A model generated the notes under the pieces. The model saw only the letters and a program-made list of their open reading frames with translations, made no database searches and had not been told where the DNA came from. The translations under genes and the position numbers were made by a program. Positions 1 through 8,696 of a stretch of DNA of 47,618 nucleotides are shown here, piece after piece (within the stretch, counting starts at the first letter, position 1; each line of letters starts with the position of its first letter). Source of the DNA: CAZAOY01 sp964486925 (GTDB taxonomy: Bacteria; Bacillota; Clostridia; Oscillospirales; Ruminococcaceae). The stretch is from the NCBI GenBank assembly GCA_964486925.1, contig CAZAOY010000017.1, positions 1 through 47,618 on the forward strand, given 5' to 3'.

Positions 1-29
1 GATAAAGAAAAAGATTTTGTAATGTGGTA

Positions 30-57
30 TTGACATCCTATAAATATGTGGTATAAT
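30..57 (+). promoter_or_regulatory. Promoter of the BlaI/MecI-like repressor gene
   Basis: A -35 TTGACA at 30-35 and a -10 TATAAT at 52-57 are separated by 16 bases, close to a perfect vegetative promoter. The words at 22-30 and 46-54 are a direct repeat (ATGTGGTAT). Confidence 0.8.
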
Positions 58-62
58 ATCCT

Positions 63-72
63 TACTCACGTA
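63..72. promoter_or_regulatory. Candidate BlaI/MecI operator, site 1
   Basis: TACTCACGTA lies just downstream of the -10. It has the TAC-N4-GTA symmetry of the TACA-N2-TGTA core bound by BlaI/MecI repressors (8 of 10 positions), and sits where a bound repressor would block its own promoter. Autoregulation is inferred. Confidence 0.4.
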
Positions 73-89
73 ATACTACGGAGGTTTAC

Positions 90-473
90 ATGGATAAGAT
101 ACCTACTATTTCCGAAGCCAAGCTTCAAGTGATGAAGGTTTTATGGGCGAACGCACCCATTAGAACAAATGAAGTGGTAGAAAAGCTTACGGACATCACC
201 TTGTGGAAGTCTAAAACCATACAAACTCTGCTCTCTCGATTAGTCAAGAAACAGGCTCTAAACTATGAAAGGTCGGGAAGGGTGTTTGTATATACTCCGA
301 TAGTGAAGGAATCACAGGTGCTAGAGCAGGAGAATTACAGCTTTTTAAACCGTTTTTATAATGGTGCGCTTAACCCAATGGTGTTAAATCTACTTGAACT
401 GGATAGATTATCAGATGATGATATTAGCAAGCTTAAAGAGATACTGGAGAAAAAGTTTTCAAATGATGATTGA
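90..473 (+). CDS. BlaI/MecI/CopY family transcriptional repressor
   Basis: A 127-residue winged-helix repressor, the usual length of this family. The N-terminus (ISEAKLQVMKVLWANAPIRT) and the following segment (KTIQTLLSRLVKKQAL) match the helix-turn-helix of BlaI/MecI proteins, and the C-terminal half is the family's helical dimerisation region. ATG 90 follows GGAGG at 80-84. The next gene is a MecA-like penicillin-binding protein, so a beta-lactam or cell-wall stress response is the natural guess. BlaI/MecI proteins are inactivated by the BlaR1/MecR1 sensor protease; none is present downstream and the upstream side lies outside the window. CopY-like control of something else remains possible. 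Confidence 0.88.
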   Translation: MDKIPTISEAKLQVMKVLWANAPIRTNEVVEKLTDITLWKSKTIQTLLSRLVKKQALNYERSGRVFVYTPIVKESQVLEQENYSFLNRFYNGALNPMVLNLLELDRLSDDDISKLKEILEKKFSNDD

Positions 474-566
474 TTACTATCTGGTAAAGGAAATGTATAT
501 AATGATGTAATTATACTTAAAGTATATAGAAACGGTTTTGTGAAAGTTAGGTATTTGCAAAGATAC

Positions 567-595
567 TTGACTTTTTCCTGTTATTGGTGTAATAT
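567..595 (+). promoter_or_regulatory. Promoter of the MecA-like PBP gene
   Basis: A -35 TTGACT at 567-572 and a -10 TAATAT at 590-595 are spaced by 17 bases, upstream of the PBP start at 639. Confidence 0.7.
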
Positions 596-606
596 ATAAA
601 AAGTAT

Positions 607-616
607 TACGCATGTA
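607..616. promoter_or_regulatory. Candidate BlaI/MecI operator, site 2
   Basis: TACGCATGTA lies 12 bases after the -10 of the PBP promoter. It differs from TACA-N2-TGTA at one position outside the free spacer and has the same promoter-relative placement as the site at 63-72. It suggests that the repressor controls the PBP gene. Confidence 0.42.
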
Positions 617-638
617 GGAATAATGAAAGGTTTTGGAT

Positions 639-2792
639 ATGGTTAAAAGAAGAAGGTTTGTAACGGGTGTAGTGATAGGGATAGTTGCGTTGATTTTAGG
701 GGTGGTGCTGTACCTTGTGGTTAATGGTCGAATGTTAGGTGGTGATAGACCTGCTACACCAGGGGAGTTAGTATCTCAGTACTTTACATTAGTTTCACAA
801 GGGAGATATAATGAGATATACCCAATGTTAAATGAGCTAAGTAAAGCAGAGATTACAAAAAAGGACTTTGGGTCAAAGTATAAAAATATCTATGGCGGGA
901 TAAAGTCAACAAACCTCTCTTTTACAGTTGGGCAGACGATAGAGTTAGAGGATGGGATAGATAAAAACAAAGAGAGCGAAGTGGTAAAGCTTGTGGGGTA
1001 TTCCTTGAGCATAGATACCATTGCGGGGTCGATAAGCTTGGATGGGCAGATGGTTTTTATCCAGAATGAGGATAAGGAGTATAAAATCCAGTGGTCACCC
1101 CAGTTAATCTTTCCCTCACTTGCAGAAGGAGATAAGGTTAGGGTAAACACCTTAAAGGCAGAGCGTGGGGGTATCTACGACCGAAACGGAAGTATGCTAG
1201 CGGGCACCGGTGTAGCCTCATCTGTAGGGTTTGTACCGGGTAAGATGAGAACTATCAATAACACTAATGTTACAGAAAGTGGAGATATATCTAATCAATC
1301 AAAGGAGGATACTTCCGAGTGGGACAGTAGCTACAACCAAAAGGATATCGCTAAGGTGGCAAAGCTTTTAGATATGACAACCGATAGTATACTAAAAAAG
1401 CTAAACGCTTCCTACGTTAAGGATAACACATTTGTACAGCTTAAAAACATCCCAAAGGATTCAGAAAAGCTTACAAAAGCCCTACTCACCGTAAAGGGAA
1501 TTATGATTACCACAACCCCCGTGAGGTACTATCCACTAGCTGAGAAGGCGTCTCATCTAGTGGGGTACATCCAAGGGATAACTGCACAGGAGTTAGAGGA
1601 TCTATCGGAGAAAGGGTATACCGCTACCAGTGTAATAGGAAAGTCGGGGTTAGAGAAGATTTATGAAGAAAAGCTTCGTGCTATAGACGGATATGAGATA
1701 GTAATACTAAATAAAGATGGTGAATTAAAGGAGACCGTAGCCCGAATAGAGCGTACAAACGGTTCGGATATTCGGCTAACCATTGATGTAAAGCTACAGA
1801 CAAAGCTGTACGATCTGTTTAGCAAGGACAAAAGCAGTTCGGTTGCTATGAACCCTAAGACTGGCGAAGTGCTCGCACTTGTAAGCACCCCGACTTATAA
1901 TGCAAACGATTTTATTCTAGGGATGAGCAGTAAGGCCTGGACTGCGCTTAATGAGGATGAGGATAAGCCGATGTACAATCGATTTAAGGCGGCACTCTGC
2001 CCTGGATCTACCTTTAAAGCGGTGACCGCCGCTATCGGCCTTGAAACAGGGGTAGTAACCGCAAAGGATGATTTTGGGCATAGCGGACTTCGTTGGAAGA
2101 AGGATTCCAGTTGGGGCGGATACTATATCTCCACTACTATGGAGTACGGCGGTGCGGCAAATCTAGAACATGCTTTAATGTATTCCGATAACATCTACTT
2201 TGGTAAGCTTGCTCTAAAGATAGGCGCTGATTCCTTTGTTAAGGAGCTTGAAAGGATAGGTTTTACTAAGAAGATTCCGTTTGAGTTTGGGCTGTATTCC
2301 TCAATTGTATCGAATAAAGGTGACATCACCTCGGAGATACAGCTAGCGGACAGCGGATTTGGGCAGGGTGAGGTTCTGACAAACCCTATCCACCTAGCTT
2401 CGATATACTCAGCCTTTGTAAACAACGGCAGTATGATTTCACCTCATCTTATTCTAAAAAAGGATGAAAAGCCAAAATTCTGGATAGAGCATGCATTTAC
2501 AAAGAAAACCGCAAACACCGTCCGCGGCAGCCTAGTACAGGTGATAGAACGAGGTTCTGCAACCGACGCAAAGGTTAGCGGGTTAACGCTAGCAGGCAAG
2601 ACAGGCACAGCAGAGATAAAACAGTCAAAGAACGATACCACCGGCACAGAGCTAGGCTGGTTTGTACAGTTTACCGCAGATAACAAAGAAAAATCTCCAC
2701 TTATGGTGGTAACCATGGTGGAGGATGTAAAGGGTCGTGGTGGTAGCCATTACGTTTCACCTAAGGTGAAAACGGTGTTTGAGAAGGATTAG
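639..2792 (+). CDS. MecA-like class B penicillin-binding protein (transpeptidase)
   Basis: D,D-transpeptidase that cross-links peptidoglycan at the outer membrane face. A membrane anchor at about residues 7-30 is followed by an NTF2-like MecA_N domain (about 38-145), a PBP dimerisation region with RGGIYDRNG, and the transpeptidase domain. The three active-site motifs are intact: STFK with the acylated Ser at 457, SDN at 516-518 and KTGT at 654-657. ATG 639 is preferred because GAAAGG at 625-630 sits 8 bases upstream; an in-frame TTG at 633 lies too close to it. MecA_N plus transpeptidase is the architecture of PBP2a and of intrinsic PBP3/PBP5 proteins of Firmicutes. Resistance cannot be read from sequence alone. 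The BlaI/MecI repressor next door makes inducible expression likely. Confidence 0.92.
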   Translation: MVKRRRFVTGVVIGIVALILGVVLYLVVNGRMLGGDRPATPGELVSQYFTLVSQGRYNEIYPMLNELSKAEITKKDFGSKYKNIYGGIKSTNLSFTVGQTIELEDGIDKNKESEVVKLVGYSLSIDTIAGSISLDGQMVFIQNEDKEYKIQWSPQLIFPSLAEGDKVRVNTLKAERGGIYDRNGSMLAGTGVASSVGFVPGKMRTINNTNVTESGDISNQSKEDTSEWDSSYNQKDIAKVAKLLDMTTDSILKKLNASYVKDNTFVQLKNIPKDSEKLTKALLTVKGIMITTTPVRYYPLAEKASHLVGYIQGITAQELEDLSEKGYTATSVIGKSGLEKIYEEKLRAIDGYEIVILNKDGELKETVARIERTNGSDIRLTIDVKLQTKLYDLFSKDKSSSVAMNPKTGEVLALVSTPTYNANDFILGMSSKAWTALNEDEDKPMYNRFKAALCPGSTFKAVTAAIGLETGVVTAKDDFGHSGLRWKKDSSWGGYYISTTMEYGGAANLEHALMYSDNIYFGKLALKIGADSFVKELERIGFTKKIPFEFGLYSSIVSNKGDITSEIQLADSGFGQGEVLTNPIHLASIYSAFVNNGSMISPHLILKKDEKPKFWIEHAFTKKTANTVRGSLVQVIERGSATDAKVSGLTLAGKTGTAEIKQSKNDTTGTELGWFVQFTADNKEKSPLMVVTMVEDVKGRGGSHYVSPKVKTVFEKD

Positions 2793-2810
2793 CGGGTATA
2801 GGGTGCTACT

Positions 2811-3098
2811 CTATCCAAACAAACCTTTAAAATGACCGTCCTGTTCTGGGGTATGTACAACATAACCTACAGCAATCTTGTTGTCGGTTGCCGCAATAAC
2901 CTTACGACATCCCGCTTCCTCAAAAGCACCACACATCTCTATAAGATCAACCTCATTGTTTAGGTACAGTTCTCTTGCAATAGCACAGGCATTCTCCACG
3001 CTAGAAGCGGTAATAACCTTTGAATCTTTGTTACCCCCGATATATGTAACCTTACCATTCTCCTCTGGGGCGCACATTAAGATAAATACGTATTTCAC
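2811..3098 (-). CDS. DUF6506-like small protein
   Basis: A 95-residue protein without signal or membrane segment. The pattern (MKYVFILMCAPEENG start, then VENACAIAREL, EVDLIEMCGAFEEAG and a GYVVHTPEQ strand) resembles the DUF6506 family of small alpha/beta proteins, whose function I do not know. The SD is strong (GAAGGAGGG just upstream of the ATG). It faces the PBP gene and diverges from rsmB. The family name is from memory of the pattern and needs a profile search; the gene itself is well supported by its SD and promoter. Confidence 0.7.
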   Translation of the reverse strand: MKYVFILMCAPEENGKVTYIGGNKDSKVITASSVENACAIARELYLNNEVDLIEMCGAFEEAGCRKVIAATDNKIAVGYVVHTPEQDGHFKGLFG

Positions 3099-3130
3099 AG
3101 TAATCCCTCCTTCAATTATCTTTTACTGAA

Positions 3131-3159
3131 AGTATACCATAGTTTAGCGGCAAATACAA
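3131..3159 (-). promoter_or_regulatory. Promoter of the DUF6506-like gene
   Basis: On the minus strand a -35 TTGTAT (3159-3154) and a -10 TATACT (3136-3131) are spaced by 17 bases, with TGG before the -10. Confidence 0.6.
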
Positions 3160-3189
3160 CTAGTTTGACAAGATTTTACGCTGTATGTA

Positions 3190-3218
3190 TTTACAAAGCG
3201 ACAAAAGTGTGGTAAAAT
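3190..3218 (+). promoter_or_regulatory. Promoter of rsmB and the acetyltransferase genes
   Basis: TTTACA at 3190-3195 and TAAAAT at 3213-3218, 17-base spacer. It leaves a leader of roughly 90 bases before rsmB. Confidence 0.65.
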
Positions 3219-3316
3219 ATATCTGATTAATACCGTATACCGCCGAGTAGGGTATTATACTAATCTTCAGTCTTAGATTTAATATAAAAGTTTATTCGGT
3301 GGAGAAATGAAGGATA

Positions 3317-4675
3317 ATGAAAACTGCTCTTCAACACACATTAGACGCACTAAATAGGGTTTATAAGGATAAAGGGTACTCTAACATTACCCTTGACAGC
3401 GTTATTACCCAAAAAGATTTTAATAAAAAGGATATTAGATTTGTGACAGCACTGTTTTATGGTGTGCTAGACCGATCTATCACCCTAGATCATATAGTAA
3501 ATAGCTACTCTAAAAAGCAGGCTAGAAGCCTTGATATAGAGGTGTTAAACATCCTAAGGATGGGGATATATCAGCTTATCTACCTAAACTCTGTACCGGA
3601 CAATGCGGCGGTGGATGAGTCGGTTAAGCTTGCGGGATATGCAAAAAAGACCAGTGCGAAGGGGTTTATTAACGCTATTCTGCGTGGATTTATTCGGGAT
3701 AACAAGCAGGTAAGCTTTAAGGAAAAGATAAGCGATAGCTATAAGCTTTCGGTAGAGCTCTCTATCCCAGAATGGATTATCTCGCTTTGGTCAGAGCAGT
3801 TTAGCAAGGAGCAGGCCGTAGAGATTGCAAAGACCTTTAGCCAGACCCCTAAGGTGTGTATTACCGCAAATCTGCTTAAGATATCTAGGGATAAGCTTAT
3901 CGAAAGCCTGGCGGACGAGGGGATAAAAGCGACCGCCGACCCACGCCTTTGCAACACCGCCTATCTTAGCAAGGGCGGGAATATTCGTGGGTTAAAGTCC
4001 TACAAGCAGGGGTTATTCCATGTGCAGGACATATCCTCCGCCTTCTGTGCCAGTGTGGTTGCAGGATGTGCGAGGGCGGTTGAGGAAACTAAAGGCACAA
4101 GCCCAAAACCTCTTGTTATAATCGACAGCTGTGCCGCACCAGGCGGAAAGACCGCTACTGTAGCACAGCTACTTGGGGATAGATGTAGGATCTATGGATA
4201 TGATGTGTTCCCGCATAAGTTAGAGTTGATTAAATCCCTTACCAAAAGGCTTGGGATTGAAACCATTAAACCAAAGCTAGGGGATAGCAGTGTATATGAT
4301 GAAAAGCAGACGATGGCGGATGTCGTACTGTGTGATGTGCCTTGCTCCGGACTTGGGATAATAGGCAGAAAGCCAGAGATTAAGCTAAAGCCACAGCAGG
4401 AGCTGGAGGGATTACCAAATCTACAGCTTTCAATCCTAACTAACTGCTCTAGATACGTTAAGATAGGCGGGTACCTAATCTACTCAACCTGTACAATAAA
4501 TAAACATGAGAACGACGAGGTATGCGACAGCTTTTTAACGGAGAATGATAACTTTGTTGCACAACCTACCCAAAACCCCTTTACTAGCTGTGACAGCAAG
4601 GGGTATCTAACCTTGTTACCTCACATATCCCATACAGATGGATTCTTTATAGCAAAGCTAAAGCGTGTAAGATAG
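3317..4675 (+). CDS. rsmB: 16S rRNA (cytosine-C5-)-methyltransferase RsmB
   Basis: SAM-dependent m5C methyltransferase of 16S rRNA (C967, E. coli numbering). An N-terminal NusB-like RNA-binding domain (about residues 1-140) is followed by a Rossmann methyltransferase fold. Motif I is CAAPGGKTA (Cys 272); the motif IV Cys 343 lies in DVPCSGLG and the motif VI Cys 392 in YSTCT, the two catalytic cysteines of RsmB/Nop2 enzymes. Its 452 residues match the usual 430-450. It leads a short plus-strand run with two GNAT genes. The usual neighbours def-fmt-rsmB are absent here. Confidence 0.93.
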   Translation: MKTALQHTLDALNRVYKDKGYSNITLDSVITQKDFNKKDIRFVTALFYGVLDRSITLDHIVNSYSKKQARSLDIEVLNILRMGIYQLIYLNSVPDNAAVDESVKLAGYAKKTSAKGFINAILRGFIRDNKQVSFKEKISDSYKLSVELSIPEWIISLWSEQFSKEQAVEIAKTFSQTPKVCITANLLKISRDKLIESLADEGIKATADPRLCNTAYLSKGGNIRGLKSYKQGLFHVQDISSAFCASVVAGCARAVEETKGTSPKPLVIIDSCAAPGGKTATVAQLLGDRCRIYGYDVFPHKLELIKSLTKRLGIETIKPKLGDSSVYDEKQTMADVVLCDVPCSGLGIIGRKPEIKLKPQQELEGLPNLQLSILTNCSRYVKIGGYLIYSTCTINKHENDEVCDSFLTENDNFVAQPTQNPFTSCDSKGYLTLLPHISHTDGFFIAKLKRVR

Positions 4676-4703
4676 TAGACAAAAAGAAAGGCAGATATTA
4701 CCT

Positions 4704-5195
4704 ATGAACTTTACAATTAGACAAGCGACAGAAAAGGATATTCCTGTGTTTTTAGACCTATACAAACAAGCGGTTGACTGGCTTAACAGCACCGGTCAAC
4801 CAATGTGGAGTTATGAAACGGTTTCCTGGGAGAATCTAAGCAAAAGCTACAGGGTGGAGGAGTTTTTTATCGGATATGTTGACGATACCCCGGCATGTTG
4901 TATGGCGCTACCCTCGTTTGACCCGAACTATTGGGATGATATCCCACCCGCAAACTCGTTGTTTGTACATAAAGTGACGGTATCAAGACCCTTTGCAGGG
5001 CAGGGGTTATCATATAAGCTACTTGATTTTGCGGTGGAGAGGACACGCTCGTTAGGATATAAAACTCTTCGGATAGACGCACGTGTGCTTCGTCCAAAGC
5101 TTAGAAAGCTATATGAAGATTACGGGTTTACCTTTGTAAGAACCGCAATGATTGACAATTCCTTTGAGGTTGCGTTATATGTGTTAGAGGTATAG
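4704..5195 (+). CDS. GNAT family N-acetyltransferase
   Basis: A 163-residue single-domain GNAT protein. The start IRQATEKDIPVFLDLYKQAV is the typical first strand and helix. HKVTVSRPFAGQGLSYKLLDFA (about residues 91-112) carries an acetyl-CoA binding site of the Q/RxxGxG/A type (AGQGLS), and LRKLYEDYGFTFV is the typical C-terminal beta-bulge segment. The substrate cannot be inferred. It starts 28 bases after rsmB and is probably cotranscribed with it. Confidence 0.88.
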   Translation: MNFTIRQATEKDIPVFLDLYKQAVDWLNSTGQPMWSYETVSWENLSKSYRVEEFFIGYVDDTPACCMALPSFDPNYWDDIPPANSLFVHKVTVSRPFAGQGLSYKLLDFAVERTRSLGYKTLRIDARVLRPKLRKLYEDYGFTFVRTAMIDNSFEVALYVLEV

Positions 5196-5245
5196 GAATA
5201 GGTTATTTTGGTGTTAACTCAACAGTTAGAAAGAGGTGAATTGTC

Positions 5246-5773
5246 TTGTGTGAACTTTATTTAGTAGAGCCATCTATCGAGCATAGAGATCAGGCGTTAG
5301 AGTATCGAGATAGTTTTATAGTTAACGGTGAAAAGGTGATAAACGGAAGTCTTGGACTTATTGAGTATAACGATTACGACGAATGGCTTGAAAAGGTGCA
5401 GTTGGCGCATGTAAAGGAAACCTCTGTAAGCGGTGTTGCTGCTACCACCTACTTTACTATGAGAAGATCGGATAATAGGATTATTGGTTCGATACAGCTA
5501 CGCCATGAGCTTAATAAAGAGTTTAGAAAGCGTGGTGGTCATATCGGTTATGGCATTCGTCCTACAGAAAGAGGTAGGGGCTACGGTACTATACAGTTAG
5601 CACTAGTCTTAGAGAAGGCAAAGGCGCTTAACATCCCAAAGGTAATGATCTCTTGTGACAAGGACAACATATCCTCTGCCACCGTTGCTATAAAAAATGG
5701 TGCGGTGCTCACATGGGAGGGTTACGACGAGGAGGATGGGGATATTAAGATATTTTGGATTAATTTAAGGTAG
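5246..5773 (+). CDS. GNAT family N-acetyltransferase (RimJ/RimL-like)
   Basis: A 175-residue acetyltransferase. The acetyl-CoA site appears in HIGYGIRPTERGRGYGTIQL (RGRGYG, about residues 107-126), followed by SCDKDNISSATVAIKNGAV, the usual Asn-containing C-terminal motif. The start is TTG 5246, supported by AGAGGTG at 5232-5238; there is no closer ATG. It ends the rsmB group, before a strong terminator. Substrate unknown. Confidence 0.86.
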   Translation: MCELYLVEPSIEHRDQALEYRDSFIVNGEKVINGSLGLIEYNDYDEWLEKVQLAHVKETSVSGVAATTYFTMRRSDNRIIGSIQLRHELNKEFRKRGGHIGYGIRPTERGRGYGTIQLALVLEKAKALNIPKVMISCDKDNISSATVAIKNGAVLTWEGYDEEDGDIKIFWINLR

Positions 5774-5820
5774 GTTGGTTCGGTTTTGGAGGATAACTTA
5801 AACAAATCTTTTTGAAGCAG

Positions 5821-5860
5821 ATAAAGGGGATGTAACGAAATTTCGGTACATCCCCTTTAT
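5821..5860. terminator. Bidirectional terminator between convergent genes
   Basis: A perfect 14-bp stem (5821-5834 with 5847-5860) encloses a 12-base loop that itself contains the palindrome CGAAATTTCG. It lies between the convergent acetyltransferase and chemoreceptor genes, with T-rich tracts on both sides. Confidence 0.82.
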
Positions 5861-5880
5861 AATGATGAAAAGGTTGTTTT

Positions 5881-7839
5881 CTACAATATCTTAAAATTAG
5901 ATATAAGCTCTTTTAGCAGGCTAGCTTGATCTGATAACTCTTCGCTGGTTGCCGCACTCTCTTGACTTGTAGCGGAGTTTGTCTGAACCACAGCAGAGAT
6001 CTGTTCTATTCCGGAGGTTACCTCGCTTATATATGTCGCCTGACCACTGCTTGCTTCTGAAATTTCTGCAATAATTGAGGCAGTCTTTTCTACACTGTCA
6101 ACAGCGCCTGATAAATCTTTAGCTGTAGACTCGCAAAGTTTAGCTCCCTCACCTATAGATAAAATTGAAGATTCAATAAGTGTTATAGTTTCCTCGGCTG
6201 CCTTTGCAGACTTTTTTGCTAGATTTCTAACTTCGTCAGCGACCACTGCAAAGCCGCTTCCCGCGGCACCGGCTCTTGCAGCTTCAACTGAAGCATTAAG
6301 GGCTAGTATATTAGTTTGGAAAGCAATATCATCAATGGTTTTAATAATCTTACTAATTTCAGAGGATTTTGCATTAATATTATTCATTGCTTTTGTAAGG
6401 TTTTGCATCTGATTGTTGCTTGCGTTTATAGAGCTCATTGCTGTATTTGCCATGTTTGTTGCATATACCGATTTATCTGCGTTGCTGTTAACCTGTCTTG
6501 AGATTTCGCTTAGTGAAGCAGATATCTCCTCAATAGAGCTTGCTTGCTCGGAAGATCCGTTTGCTAAAGAATGAGCGGCATTAGAAACATTCATCGAGCC
6601 GTTTGCCACCTGATCGGCAGCTCCTTTAACCTGCGCTAAGGTATGGGACATAGTGTTGATAAAATCCCAGATGGAATCCTGTATGCGTATAAAATCGCCT
6701 TTAAACCTACCGCTTGATTTAAAAGCAAAGTTTCCTTCTCGCAGTAGATTCATAGCACGTTCTATAGCTTTTATGTAACCTGTAACAGTTGACATGGACG
6801 TGCGCATACTTTCAGCAAGAGAGCCTAGCTCATCCTTTCCTGTATGGTTGATAACAATATTAAGATTTCCTTCTGCCATAGATTTTGCGGCGGATTCGAT
6901 CTCTCTAACAGGCCTAGATATACCGTTCGCAACCCTTATTGATGTTATAACTCCAGCAATTATCGCAAGCACTGTAAAGAACATTACAACAAGCATGGAG
7001 CGTGTCGTACCTTGCATAAAGTCGTTTTGCTTACAGACTACACCAATGCTCCAACCATTTATCCCAACAGGAGTATATGAGGTAACCTCGACCTCTCCTT
7101 CATATGTTGCTATCCCAAAACCAGTCTTTTCAGAAATCATATTCCTTTCGATTTCGGCAACCTTCTCAAGGGTTTTATCCGTTTTAGAGTCATTAATACT
7201 GTTCTCTCTGTTTGCAACAGCTTCATCAATTGACGAAGCGATTGTATAACCGTCTTTGTCGAGTATATATGCGCTTCCATTTTCACCCACCTGTATTTGT
7301 TTTGTAATAGTAGAAAGGACACTAGCGTCGATTATGTAATATACAACCCCAGTTACCGCTGTGTTATACCGCCCGTTTTTCCACAGTGGTGCGGCAACGG
7401 CTATAACAGGCTTATCGTATGACTGAGACTGAAACACATTGGAAACTACCGAGTTCCCCTTTATAGCTTCCTTAAAATAATCGGTGTCAGTAATACTAGT
7501 TTGGCTTAATAAACCTTGTCCAGCCATATCAGTAATATCGCCAGTAACAAAACCATACTGCTTTACTTTGTCATTAATAATGTCCTGTTTTTCTAAGGTA
7601 GGTATCTCTGGGTTTGACAGACGTGCAACTACGCCTGATTCTTTTGCAACAGTTTGAAAATCCTCTAGATATTCAGTAATATATTTAGCCGACATCTTTG
7701 CTGTTTCGCTCATGGTTTGACCTAGCAAATCCATAGATGTGGGTTTTACCGTCAAGATTACAAAAAGTGCGGTAAGTGTAAATGCGATAACGATTAATAG
7801 GGAAAACCTTAGTATTATCTTTGACTTAATGCTCTTCAA
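5881..7839 (-). CDS. Methyl-accepting chemotaxis protein (dCache sensor)
   Basis: Transmembrane chemoreceptor of 652 residues. TM1 at about 10-32 and TM2 at about 278-300 flank a roughly 245-residue extracellular dCache-like domain (GDITDMAGQG, YFKEAIKGNS, VVYYIIDASV). A HAMP domain follows (about 300-352), then the coiled-coil signalling domain with the conserved tip IDDIAFQTNILALNASVEAA, the CheA/CheW contact region. No CheR-tethering pentapeptide is visible. The start is TTG 7839, preceded by GGAGG with a 6-base gap. No che or fla genes are nearby, so it is an orphan receptor. The ligand is not inferable; dCache domains often bind amino acids or small acids. Confidence 0.93.
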   Translation of the reverse strand: MKSIKSKIILRFSLLIVIAFTLTALFVILTVKPTSMDLLGQTMSETAKMSAKYITEYLEDFQTVAKESGVVARLSNPEIPTLEKQDIINDKVKQYGFVTGDITDMAGQGLLSQTSITDTDYFKEAIKGNSVVSNVFQSQSYDKPVIAVAAPLWKNGRYNTAVTGVVYYIIDASVLSTITKQIQVGENGSAYILDKDGYTIASSIDEAVANRENSINDSKTDKTLEKVAEIERNMISEKTGFGIATYEGEVEVTSYTPVGINGWSIGVVCKQNDFMQGTTRSMLVVMFFTVLAIIAGVITSIRVANGISRPVREIESAAKSMAEGNLNIVINHTGKDELGSLAESMRTSMSTVTGYIKAIERAMNLLREGNFAFKSSGRFKGDFIRIQDSIWDFINTMSHTLAQVKGAADQVANGSMNVSNAAHSLANGSSEQASSIEEISASLSEISRQVNSNADKSVYATNMANTAMSSINASNNQMQNLTKAMNNINAKSSEISKIIKTIDDIAFQTNILALNASVEAARAGAAGSGFAVVADEVRNLAKKSAKAAEETITLIESSILSIGEGAKLCESTAKDLSGAVDSVEKTASIIAEISEASSGQATYISEVTSGIEQISAVVQTNSATSQESAATSEELSDQASLLKELISNFKIL

Positions 7840-7937
7840 TTTGTACCTCCTAAAATGTTACCAAAAATCTTTATGCTTCTGCTACCATGATAAACAAGTT
7901 AATCCATAAGGATAACTAGATTTTATAGGTGAACAAG

Positions 7938-7965
7938 ATAATATTAATAAATAATACCTTGCCAA
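7938..7965 (-). promoter_or_regulatory. Probable promoter of the chemoreceptor gene
   Basis: Minus-strand TTGGCA (7965-7960) and TATTAT (7943-7938) with a 16-base spacer. The 7840-8119 region is otherwise AT-rich. I found neither a sigma-D chemotaxis promoter nor a c-di-GMP riboswitch there. Confidence 0.45.
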
Positions 7966-8119
7966 GCTATTTTTGAATTGTATATGTGTATTTCTTGCCC
8001 GAAATCTATATGTAATATGATAACACATATTTACAATAAATACAATAGAAATTATCTAATTCTAACTAAAAATTTTTATTATACGTATTGGTTACGTCTA
8101 TCGTTAATTTCAGTACAAA

Positions 8120-8158
8120 ACATATTACCCCACACAGCTCCTGTATGGGGTAATATGT
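8120..8158 (-). terminator. Terminator after the FUSC-like gene
   Basis: A perfect 13-bp stem (8120-8132 with 8146-8158) and 13-base loop just past the stop of the minus-strand gene. A moderately T-rich tract follows in the minus direction. Confidence 0.72.
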
Positions 8159-8167
8159 TATCTTAAC

Positions 8168-8677
8168 CTAGTTACTATCCTTCTTCCGATACGGCAGGAT
8201 AAAATTAATAAGTAACGATACCGCTATCCCTATTAATGTGTCGAGTACACGATGCCACACAAATAGTATTGGTAGCTCATCGGTTATGTGGGATACGGTA
8301 ATACTAAGAAATACAACACAGGAGATATAGATAGCGGGGTGTTGCTTTATTAGTATTGCCAGATAGATAAGCGGGATTATGCATAGGCTTACCAATAGGT
8401 AGTACAGCGGGGTTAACGGTGTGATGTTAAACCTGTCTACAAATAGCAGCATAACAAGCCCAAAACCACCACCGATAAATGTTCCTATGGTTCTATCTAA
8501 CGCTATAACAAAGCTTCGGTTTAGATCCCCCTGCATACATAGTATCGCCGCAATCATGCTGTAAAATGGAAGCTCGCCTCGGTAGTACCCGATAACCGCG
8601 CAGACAAATACCGAGATAAAGGTTTTTATAATCCTCATACCAATCCGTGGTAAAGGGAATAACTTCAAGGGATACAC
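8168..8677 (-). CDS. FUSC/aromatic acid exporter-like membrane protein
   Basis: A 169-residue integral membrane protein with about four to five hydrophobic segments (near residues 14-50, 68-84, 90-108, 115-135 and 142-160). The pattern RTIGTFIGGGFGL after an amphipathic stretch is typical of the membrane half of ArAE/FUSC (fusaric acid resistance) exporters. The C-terminal cytoplasmic domain of longer relatives is missing, so this is the short form. The start is GTG 8677 behind AAGG. It lies 19 bases from hisE and is probably cotranscribed. The substrate is unknown. Confidence 0.75.
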   Translation of the reverse strand: MYPLKLFPLPRIGMRIIKTFISVFVCAVIGYYRGELPFYSMIAAILCMQGDLNRSFVIALDRTIGTFIGGGFGLVMLLFVDRFNITPLTPLYYLLVSLCIIPLIYLAILIKQHPAIYISCVVFLSITVSHITDELPILFVWHRVLDTLIGIAVSLLINFILPYRKKDSN

Positions 8678-8696
8678 CTGCCTTACTAGAGTTTTG

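Noticed and set aside
3181..3316. Riboswitch in the rsmB leader
   Set aside because: Short leader with no recognised aptamer or terminator pair.
7840..8119. c-di-GMP riboswitch or sigma-D promoter upstream of the chemoreceptor
   Set aside because: Neither the GEMM core nor TAAA-N15-GCCGATAA is present.
7978..8166. 62-residue plus-strand ORF
   Set aside because: No SD; composition looks like translated AT-rich spacer, and it runs across the terminator hairpin at 8120-8158.
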